Positions 5,201 to 10,299 of a stretch of 21,056 bases of DNA are shown here, one piece after another. Within the stretch, counting starts at the first letter, position 1. Each line of letters starts with the position of its first letter. Under the pieces are notes generated by a model. The model did no database searches. It worked only from the letters and a program-made list of their open reading frames with translations, and was not told where the DNA came from. Source of the stretch: a virus; IMG/VR virus record IMGVR_UViG_3300009514_000098, positions 1 through 21,056 of that record; one strand, 5' to 3'. The position numbers and the translations under genes are program-made.

Positions 5201-5236
5201 ACAGGTAGACCTGTAGGTATTACCTTGAGGTAATAC
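5201..5236. promoter_or_regulatory. Pair of adjacent palindromes upstream of the SPFH gene
   Basis: ACAGGT-AG-ACCTGT (5201-5214) and GTATTACCT-TG-AGGTAATAC (5217-5236) are two perfect inverted repeats with 2-base centres. An 11-base direct copy, GTATTACCTTG, recurs at 5282-5292. They lie 45-80 bases before the SPFH start. Dimeric regulator binding or messenger structure are both possible. Confidence 0.5.
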
Positions 5237-5274
5237 TTAACAAGTCAAAGTAATAGGTAGAAACTTAGAGTTAA

Positions 5275-5302
5275 ACCTTGCGTATTACCTTGTGTTTACC
5301 TT
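5275..5302. repeat. Three phased ACCTT repeats
   Basis: ACCTT occurs at 5275-5279, 5287-5291 and 5298-5302, steps of 12 and 11 bases, close to one helical turn (AAGGT on the transcribed strand). They lie directly downstream of the promoter candidate at 5304-5326. Phasing suggests protein binding on one face of the DNA. Confidence 0.4.
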
Positions 5303-5303
5303 A

Positions 5304-5326
5304 CGTTTCTCTAATAGTGAGGATGT
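5304..5326 (-). promoter_or_regulatory. Candidate T7-type phage RNA polymerase promoter
   Basis: The minus strand reads TCCTCACTATTAGAGAAACG, which shares the CCTCACTAT core and a following GAGA with T7/T3-class promoters. It lies in the only long intergenic gap within the late block, 15 bases downstream of the Tad2-like gene and 150 bases before the SPFH gene. The phage polymerase gene is outside the window, so its specificity cannot be checked. Confidence 0.5.
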
Positions 5327-5341
5327 TGGTGTGTATCTGGA

Positions 5342-5605
5342 TTACCAGACGTACACCCAATCGTTGGACAGGAGGTCAGACTGAGAGGGAGTCCACACCA
5401 TGATGGAACCGTCCGCGGTACGCATATCAATGTGGGCGTGGTAGGTGATCTGCGTGTCAACTGGGAAGATACCCATGAGGGGCTCACGGTTGACCTTGAA
5501 GGTTGAGCCAGGCACGAGGAATACGAACATGCCTTGACCGTTCCAACCACTGCGACCGAGCTTGCGGCCAGACTGAATGCCCAGCAGGGCGTCACTGAAA
5601 TTCAT
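5342..5605 (-). CDS. tad2: DUF2829 / Tad2-like anti-Thoeris protein
   Basis: 87 residues from the ATG at 5605, which has GAGGAG 4-5 bases upstream; a frame extension to 5617 would overlap the terminase stop and lacks a site. MNFSDALLGIQSGRKLGRSG (1-20) followed by WNGQGMFVFLVPG (21-33), then HIDMRTADGSIMVWTPSQSD (58-77) and a final DWVYVW, match the DUF2829 pattern as I know it. DUF2829 includes Tad2, a small oligomeric protein shown to sequester the cyclic ADP-ribose-type signal of Thoeris defence. Length fits Tad2 (about 90 residues). It sits 8 bases after the terminase gene. The family call is strong; anti-Thoeris activity is inferred, as not all DUF2829 proteins have been tested. Confidence 0.8.
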   Translation of the reverse strand: MNFSDALLGIQSGRKLGRSGWNGQGMFVFLVPGSTFKVNREPLMGIFPVDTQITYHAHIDMRTADGSIMVWTPSQSDLLSNDWVYVW

Positions 5606-5613
5606 ACTTCTCC

Positions 5614-7290
5614 TCACTTAATGTTGAACCAGCGGTGATCCTCAGGGGTTCCTGTGGGGCCACTGTGGACGTTGTTGATGAATTGATTAAGTGCACGATC
5701 CAGTGCTTCGGCACGGGAGTCATTGACTGCCTTGACGGTATCGCGGGCCATGAACTCAACCCAATACTTCACGGCGCCGGAGACCGCCTCCAACCTGTCG
5801 TCATGCCGGAGGGCACCACGATCAGAGGTGATGCGGGTCATCTGCATCAGGAACTGGTTGTCGGTCTGGTCGACGTGGAAGTCGGTCTTGATGATCTCCT
5901 CGTCGATGACCAGGCGGTGCTGGTTAAGGATTGGCTCAAGTACGTCGATAATGCGGCGTTCTTTCTGCCCTACGCTGTGATCTTCTTCAATCGTGCAGGC
6001 ATAGACCCGGTTGATGACGGGCTTGAGGAGGCTCGTGAACATGCCATCACCGAAGTTACTTTCGACGATGATGAGGTTCACCTTCTGTGTTTTCGCTACA
6101 TTTGCCAGCACGGCGAGGGTCTCGGGCTCATAGCCGCCCTTGAGTCCACCAACGGCTGTCAGGTAGAGCATGCCATTGAGAATCTTGACCACGGCATAGC
6201 CGGTCTCGTCCTTGCCTCGACCGCTTGGATCGACGTACATGACGGAGCCGGTATAGGGCGCCCAGTCCTTGGATACGTGGATGGGTCGATGCCAGCGGTC
6301 ACCCGCCAGGCCAACCACTGGGAGGTGGCTGATGACCTGATCCGGGCCACTGCCCCACACCAGCTGTACCGGTGCGACATCTGCGTTGCAGGACAACACG
6401 AGGAAGTCCGACAGACGCAGCGGGTAGCGCTCTTGGTCACTTAAGGTGGTGTCGAGCATGAACTGCAGGGCGAAGCCGGAGCGTGCGAACTTGGCCTCAC
6501 GGGCCAGCAGCTCCTCTTCGTTGAAGCGCTGAGGATCGACCGGATCACCGGGTTTACCGCCATCCTCGATCAGCTGCAGGATGTACGGCGCTAGGTTGCC
6601 GGCGTAACTCTCCATCTTCTGGAGGGTAGGAATACGGGCCGGCCAAATGCGAAGCGTATAGCCACGCTGGTTCGCCAAGGCGGTGTACACGGAGAACTCG
6701 GATTGTGGTGTCCCGAGGAACAGGATGCGGGCATCAGGTAGTGGCTTGATGACGGCACTGAACTCTTCCACCAGAGTCATCAGGCGGTCGCGCATGAGCT
6801 GCGTTTGGGAGTTCTTAGGAATCTCAATGTCGTCCGCGATGATCTCGTCGGCGCGTGAGCCGGTGATCTGGCCGGTGATGCCCACGGACTTCATGGAGGG
6901 TGACTGGTCGGCGGTGGCGGGGCCAACGTCAAAGGTCACCGTTGAGTCGCGCTGCCCATCGCCAGGCTTGAGGAAGTGGAGCTGGGGAATCTCGCTGATG
7001 AGGCGCCGGCTAAAGATGGAGAATGCGTCGGCGCGATCCTTACTCGCGGACACCACCAGAAACTTGAGCTGGGGGTTCCAGTACAGACGCCACAGCACGT
7101 ACGCGGCAGTCAGGAATGACTTGCCGATACCACGGAAGGCTTCAATGATGAAGGATCGTGGGCCGTGCTGCAGGTTGTAGGCGATGTCGTACTGCGCGGG
7201 TGTCGGAGCGGGTAGCCCAAGGTGTTGCCATACGAGAAACACAAAGTTTCTAAAATCGCGCAGGCGATCATCGCGATTAAATTCGTCCAC
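5614..7290 (-). CDS. Terminase large subunit (T7 gp19 type)
   Basis: 558 residues from the GTG at 7290, close to T7 gp19 (586). The motor that cuts concatemers and pumps DNA into the prohead. Walker A is EAFRGIGKSF (GIGKS about 54-58), Walker B is EIIADDIEIP (acidic pair about 153-154), and GITGQITGSRAD lies between, as in gp19. The nuclease acidic residues are in YVDPSGRGKDETGYA (D354), VESNFGDGMF (about 410) and LRHDDRLEA (about 497). The frame is open to 7404, but that start would overlap the HNH gene by 128 bases; the GTG at 7290 has GGAGG at a 6-base spacing and overlaps by 14. An ATG at 7317 is the alternative. The product is complete, with no frameshift. Confidence 0.95.
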   Translation of the reverse strand: MDEFNRDDRLRDFRNFVFLVWQHLGLPAPTPAQYDIAYNLQHGPRSFIIEAFRGIGKSFLTAAYVLWRLYWNPQLKFLVVSASKDRADAFSIFSRRLISEIPQLHFLKPGDGQRDSTVTFDVGPATADQSPSMKSVGITGQITGSRADEIIADDIEIPKNSQTQLMRDRLMTLVEEFSAVIKPLPDARILFLGTPQSEFSVYTALANQRGYTLRIWPARIPTLQKMESYAGNLAPYILQLIEDGGKPGDPVDPQRFNEEELLAREAKFARSGFALQFMLDTTLSDQERYPLRLSDFLVLSCNADVAPVQLVWGSGPDQVISHLPVVGLAGDRWHRPIHVSKDWAPYTGSVMYVDPSGRGKDETGYAVVKILNGMLYLTAVGGLKGGYEPETLAVLANVAKTQKVNLIIVESNFGDGMFTSLLKPVINRVYACTIEEDHSVGQKERRIIDVLEPILNQHRLVIDEEIIKTDFHVDQTDNQFLMQMTRITSDRGALRHDDRLEAVSGAVKYWVEFMARDTVKAVNDSRAEALDRALNQFINNVHSGPTGTPEDHRWFNIK

Positions 7291-7708
7291 AGAGTGCCTC
7301 CGCCATGCGCCGAACATCAGCTTCGGTGGAAGTTCCTTTGGCACAGTTGTACATCCAACAGACAACCTGGCAGTTGTCCTCGGTGTACCCACGAGTGTTG
7401 TCAATGCGATCTAAGGAGGGTGCCCACGCGCGAACGTCGTAGCTGAATGAAATACCCGTCGCAGCGCAGTGACCGCCGGTCACGCGTTGAATCACCCACT
7501 CCTCCGTTATGGAAAAGTCCAACCCCTTCTGCTTTGCACGCGCCCGCGCGTTGCGAAATAGGTGGGTGGCACGCCCTGCGGTTGTGTTGTAGCGCGCTTG
7601 AAACTTCTCCGGGCTATAAGTCAGGCGGCGCTTTGCGTTAATGGTGGTGCGGTTAGAACGGTAATGTGAGGCCGCGCGAATGCGCGCTTCCTCAGCTGTC
7701 TCTGTCAC
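7277..7708 (-). CDS. Free-standing HNH endonuclease
   Basis: 143 residues from a GTG with GAGGT 5 bases upstream. The HNH core is near the C-terminus: GHCAATGIPF-like GHCAATGISF (79-88), then SLDRIDNTRGYTEDNCQVVC (98-117) and the N..K pair in MYNCAKG. The first histidine position of the classic motif reads as part of SLDRID, as in many phage HNH proteins. The N-terminus is basic and probably contacts DNA. It sits between the small and large terminase genes and overlaps the latter by 14 bases. It may be a homing endonuclease that spreads at the terminase locus, or aid packaging as HNH proteins do in some other phages; homing is the simpler reading. Confidence 0.88.
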   Translation of the reverse strand: MTETAEEARIRAASHYRSNRTTINAKRRLTYSPEKFQARYNTTAGRATHLFRNARARAKQKGLDFSITEEWVIQRVTGGHCAATGISFSYDVRAWAPSLDRIDNTRGYTEDNCQVVCWMYNCAKGTSTEADVRRMAEALCGRI

Positions 7709-7729
7709 GGATACCTCGTGAATTAATGG

Positions 7730-7927
7730 TTAAGCTGACCAGCAGTTAACAACGCGGATGATCAGTGACTTGTGTGGGGTGCGATACTCTTGGGTGATGT
7801 GCCCGGCCCAACGTGAGCTGGGGCTGTTGCAAACACCGATGACGCCAACTTCACGATCCTCAACCGGTGCTGGCTGGCTCGCCGAGACTCCAAGGTAGAA
7901 GATGAAAATGAGTTCGCTGATAGACAT
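7730..7927 (-). CDS. Hypothetical 65-residue protein with hydrophobic N-terminus
   Basis: Starts MSISELIFIFYLGVSASQP: a short hydrophobic segment (about 5-16) ending in small residues, compatible with a signal peptide or a weak membrane anchor. The rest (to NCWSA) is mixed, with cysteines at about 33 and 62 and no lipobox. The start overlaps the stop of the 64-residue gene (TAATG). In T7 the Rz/Rz1 spanin genes (18.5/18.7) lie between the small and large terminase genes, so the position and the N-terminal segment hint at a lysis role, but there is no coiled coil or proline-rich lipoprotein frame to support it. Confidence 0.6.
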   Translation of the reverse strand: MSISELIFIFYLGVSASQPAPVEDREVGVIGVCNSPSSRWAGHITQEYRTPHKSLIIRVVNCWSA

Positions 7928-8121
7928 TAGGGATTCTTCGGCTTCTTTGGCTTAGCCGCGAACTCCCCACACGACAGCATGGTGATCCCAACAGCTGGGT
8001 AGCCATCAAGTGCTGCAGGCGGGTGCGCGTGACACCGTGAGAGGTCTCCCAATGACGGCCCAAGGAAATACTTACAATCCCCACACGCGGTGGGTTCTTG
8101 ATCTGGCTTTGGCTTTGCCAT
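7927..8121 (-). CDS. Small Cys-rich putative zinc-binding protein
   Basis: 64 residues beginning MAKPKPDQEPTACGDCKYFL and ending KKPKNP. CGDC (13-16), then a later SRCHAHPPA and an LSCGEF segment give four cysteines plus histidines in the order expected for a single zinc knuckle (CxxCxxF...C.xHPP...SCGEF), a pattern I have seen in unnamed phage and bacterial proteins. Both ends are Lys/Pro-rich. AAGGAG stands 6-7 bases before the ATG. It is 14 bases after the small terminase gene and coupled to the next gene (TAATG). Role unknown. Confidence 0.7.
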   Translation of the reverse strand: MAKPKPDQEPTACGDCKYFLGPSLGDLSRCHAHPPAALDGYPAVGITMLSCGEFAAKPKKPKNP

Positions 8122-8135
8122 GGACTGCTCCTTGA

Positions 8136-8378
8136 TTACTTCTTGCCCTGGATAGAGACGACTTTTCCCTCGTCAAATGGGAATGCCTCCTTGAGTACAG
8201 CTAAAGGTGTACCTGGGGCACTGCGTGCTTGAATACCATTGTCTTTCAGGAACTGCCGAGCGACGTTAAGCACTGATGCATTCAAGCCGCCATTCTCATC
8301 CTTCTGAGTGATGGCTGATGCTAAGGTTGTTGCAAGGGAGGCGTGCAGCTTTTCGAGGTCGTCCTTATCAGCTGCCAC
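8136..8378 (-). CDS. Small terminase subunit (T7 gp18 type)
   Basis: 80 residues from a GTG at 8378 that has TGGAGG 5 bases upstream; the frame is open to 8420 but the longer form has no ribosome site. The start overlaps the holin gene's end by 11 bases. The product (AADKDDLEKLHASLATTLAS near the start, then LNVARQFLKDNGI) is short, helical and charged like T7 gp18 (89 residues), and lies between the holin and large terminase genes, the T7 arrangement. It should recognise concatemer DNA and load the large subunit. Sequence similarity of these proteins is low, so position carries much of the weight. Confidence 0.8.
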   Translation of the reverse strand: MAADKDDLEKLHASLATTLASAITQKDENGGLNASVLNVARQFLKDNGIQARSAPGTPLAVLKEAFPFDEGKVVSIQGKK

Positions 8379-8655
8379 TGGAACCTCCAAAGTATTTCTG
8401 GAAGATGATCTCAAGGGCACTGGTGCCCAACGATGCGAGGCCGGCAGCGAGACCCAGCTGGGCCACGAGCGGAATCTCGGGAATGAGGATCACGACTGCC
8501 GCAGCGGATGCGCCCAGTCCACAACTGGACAGGAAGCGACCGATCACGATTCGTGGAGTCAGTTCCTCTTTACTGGCGAGTAGTTGACCAAAGCCAACTA
8601 GGCCGCCCACCGCACCGAGTGTTGCGAGCGTGGTGAGCGCGTCTTTGTCAATCAT
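8368..8655 (-). CDS. Holin (T7 17.5 position)
   Basis: 95 residues with three hydrophobic stretches, about 8-27, 41-58 and 61-84, separated by charged turns (ASKEELTPR and IPEIP), and a short hydrophilic tail ending GGSSGS. It follows the tail fibre gene and precedes the small terminase gene, exactly where T7 carries holin gene 17.5. It would open the inner membrane at the end of infection so that the endolysin (not in this window) can act. No ribosome site is visible before the ATG, which is unusual next to its neighbours, and a perfect 19-bp palindrome with a TTGACA lies 24 bases upstream, so its expression may be specially controlled. Confidence 0.8.
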   Translation of the reverse strand: MIDKDALTTLATLGAVGGLVGFGQLLASKEELTPRIVIGRFLSSCGLGASAAAVVILIPEIPLVAQLGLAAGLASLGTSALEIIFQKYFGGSSGS

Positions 8656-8678
8656 TGGGTTTCATATAAGATGTGGGC

Positions 8679-8697
8679 GGTTGACATTATGTCAACC
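8679..8697. promoter_or_regulatory. 19-bp perfect palindrome with a TTGACA box before the holin gene
   Basis: GGTTGACAT and ATGTCAACC are perfect arms around one base. Each strand contains TTGACA. On the minus strand TTGACA is followed after 18 bases by TCTTAT, a weak -10 box, so a host promoter overlapped by an operator is possible. The predicted start point would be almost at the holin ATG. Confidence 0.4.
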
Positions 8698-8709
8698 ACG
8701 AGAAAGGGG

Positions 8710-8747
8710 ACTCGCCGTGGTGCGCTTCGGTGAGAGGCGTGGCGAGT
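8710..8747. other. Imperfect hairpin between fibre and holin genes
   Basis: ACTCGCC and GGCGAGT pair as 7-bp arms around 24 bases that contain a possible inner TTCG loop. It follows the tail fibre gene on the transcribed strand but no T-run comes after it. It could be a weak terminator, an RNase III site or a stability structure. Confidence 0.35.
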
Positions 8748-8750
8748 AAC

Positions 8751-8773
8751 GATTACTACAGTGAAATACTTAG
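8751..8773 (-). promoter_or_regulatory. Weak candidate phage promoter overlapping the fibre stop
   Basis: The minus strand contains TCACTGTAG preceded by CTAAGTATT, matching T7-type promoters in the TCACT-TAG core but without the GGGAGA start. It would serve the holin and terminase genes. It differs from the better candidate at 5304-5326 outside TCACT, so chance is likely. Confidence 0.2.
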
Positions 8774-10257
8774 AGGGAGAAACCCTGAACATCTATGGAG
8801 CTATCATTAACACCCGAGCCCGACCAGAGGTAGAACAGCGTCTGGCTGATATTTGGAGCCTCAACATACGAGCTGTTGGCGACACCCTCAGTGCCACCTT
8901 GCACGTCACAACGTAGCGAAGCATAATCCAGTCCAGTTGCTACCCGGACACTGAACGTCCGCCCCTGTGCCCCACTGGTTTGTGCCATTAAGCCTAATCG
9001 GAATTTCTTGGCTGTTGAGGGAACGACACCAGTGATGACGACTGCCGTCTCAGAGGTGGCGGTTCCGCCACTCATCACGTTTTGCTGTGCGAGGTAATAG
9101 AAGTCATTGCCCAGCTGTCGACCAACTAGCAGGTTGCCGGAGGCGTCGTTGTACCACGCACTAATCCGAGCCTTATAAATGTAATCGGTAGGCATCGTCG
9201 GTGTGGTCGAACTGACTGACAGCAGAAGTGCCTTCGTACCGTCAGCCTTCATGATGGCGTACACGTAGTACCACGTGCTGATTGCCTCTGCACCCGTATC
9301 CAAGCCGTTAGCACCGGAGGTGGTTAGATCAACCGTGCCGGACAGTGAGCGCATCAGGCGGGCGTACCCGCTTGTGTCGCGCACAATAATCTCATCAGCT
9401 GTGTAATCAATCTGATATGTCGGATTGGTTACGTTGTTGAAGCCAAGCAGGTTCGAGCTTGAGCGTGAAATGGACTCGCCATACAGAATCAGGGGAGCTT
9501 GTGAGTAGACTTCAAGCCCACTGTGTGTCTCTGCGGCGGTGTGCACTTCGTCGCCATTGTGCACCTCGACACCGTTGTGAATCTCGGCACCGTTGTGTAC
9601 TTCGTCACCGTTGTGTACTTCGTCACCCGCGTGTGTCTCGGCGTCAAAGTGTGTATTAACACCGGTGAAGTGCAACAGGCCGGCAATGGTCTGCTCGCCT
9701 GTCTTACGCACAACTGCGGTATCAATCTCGTTGATTGCGGCCTGCACGTCAGTTGCGACGATGGTGCCGGCAGGTACGTTGACGATATTGGATGCGGTTG
9801 CTGCTACGCCACCGAGGATGACTGCAGCAAGCTGACTCATGGTCACTGCGTCTTTCGCATTGACACCATCTTCAAGGTTCTTGATGGCGTGCGTCAGCGC
9901 GTCATACTTCCCGTCAGCGTCAAGTGTCAGCTTGTCCTCATTGTCATCCAGAACTTCCTGGGCAATGTAGAAGAACTGCTCCGCGCTCAGATCGAGGATT
10001 GCCTCGGTGAGATTAGCGGCGTCTTGAAAGTCCACCAGTCGCTCATCGCGCGGAGTCGTGCGGCGAATCTCCACAACCTTACCGGCGAGGGAGGCTGCGG
10101 TGTCGCTGAGGGTTACTGTGGCGGTGGTCGGCCAGCTAAAAGCTGTCTCAACGTCATCCACCTTTACAACGACGTGCGTCTTTGCGATGTAGGGAAAAGG
10201 TACTGCAAAGGTATTCGTGCTGCCGTCAGCAGCAATCTGTGTATAGGAATATGCCAT
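8770..10257 (-). CDS. Tail fibre protein (T7 gp17-type N-terminus)
   Basis: 495 residues. MAYSYTQIAADGSTNTFAVP and the following 120 or so residues, with RRTTP and LDLSAEQFFYIAQEV, form the T7 gp17 N-terminal domain that docks the fibre to the tail. A helical linker (about 130-180) leads into eight hexapeptide repeats at residues 206-253 of the type DEVHNG. The rest (about 254-495) is beta-rich, Gly/Ser/Thr-rich and presumably binds the receptor; it has no enzyme motif I recognise. It is slightly shorter than T7 gp17 (553). No ribosome site is evident, but the ATG follows a GC-rich hairpin in a 42-base gap after the gp16-like gene. The N-terminal assignment is strong; the receptor is unknown. 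Confidence 0.92.
   Translation of the reverse strand: MAYSYTQIAADGSTNTFAVPFPYIAKTHVVVKVDDVETAFSWPTTATVTLSDTAASLAGKVVEIRRTTPRDERLVDFQDAANLTEAILDLSAEQFFYIAQEVLDDNEDKLTLDADGKYDALTHAIKNLEDGVNAKDAVTMSQLAAVILGGVAATASNIVNVPAGTIVATDVQAAINEIDTAVVRKTGEQTIAGLLHFTGVNTHFDAETHAGDEVHNGDEVHNGAEIHNGVEVHNGDEVHTAAETHSGLEVYSQAPLILYGESISRSSSNLLGFNNVTNPTYQIDYTADEIIVRDTSGYARLMRSLSGTVDLTTSGANGLDTGAEAISTWYYVYAIMKADGTKALLLSVSSTTPTMPTDYIYKARISAWYNDASGNLLVGRQLGNDFYYLAQQNVMSGGTATSETAVVITGVVPSTAKKFRLGLMAQTSGAQGRTFSVRVATGLDYASLRCDVQGGTEGVANSSYVEAPNISQTLFYLWSGSGVNDSSIDVQGFSL
9499..9642. repeat. 18-bp minisatellite coding for eight hexapeptides
   Basis: Eight in-frame 18-bp units encode AETHAG, DEVHNG, DEVHNG, AEIHNG, VEVHNG, DEVHTA, AETHSG and LEVYSQ. 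A degenerate ninth unit (VNTHFD) precedes them. Seven of the eight units have His at position 4 and all have Glu at position 2. The nucleotide copies are similar enough to slip, so copy number may vary between isolates. Confidence 0.95.
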
Positions 10258-10275
10258 TGAGAATTGAATAGGTGC

Positions 10276-10296
10276 CCCGGAGGTCGTCCGGGGCTG
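10276..10296 (-). other. GC-rich hairpin between the gp16-like and fibre genes
   Basis: GCCCCGG and CCGGGGC form a perfect 7-bp stem with a 7-base loop, two bases after the gp16-like stop region on the transcribed strand. The following bases (ACCTATTCAATT) do not form a U-run, so full termination is unlikely. It may be a processing or stability element setting fibre expression. Confidence 0.45.
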
Positions 10297-10299
10297 GGT

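Noticed and set aside
5635-6444. 269-codon plus-strand open frame antisense to the large terminase gene
   Set aside because: It mirrors the codon structure of the terminase gene on the other strand, has no supporting context, and the terminase motifs on the minus strand are decisive.
7291-7404. Longer start for the large terminase
   Set aside because: It would overlap the HNH gene by 128 bases. The GTG at 7290 has a well-placed GGAGG site; the ATG at 7317 remains possible.
8379-8420. Longer start for the small terminase
   Set aside because: It would begin at a GTG without a ribosome site and increase overlap with the holin gene; TGGAGG points to the GTG at 8378.
9499-9642. Possible CRISPR array
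   Set aside because: The 18-bp units abut without spacers and stay in frame with the fibre protein, so this is a coding minisatellite.
9523-10260. 245-codon plus-strand open frame antisense to the tail fibre gene
   Set aside because: It is a shadow of the fibre gene; its repeats are the reverse complement of the hexapeptide array, and no genes of this window run on the plus strand.
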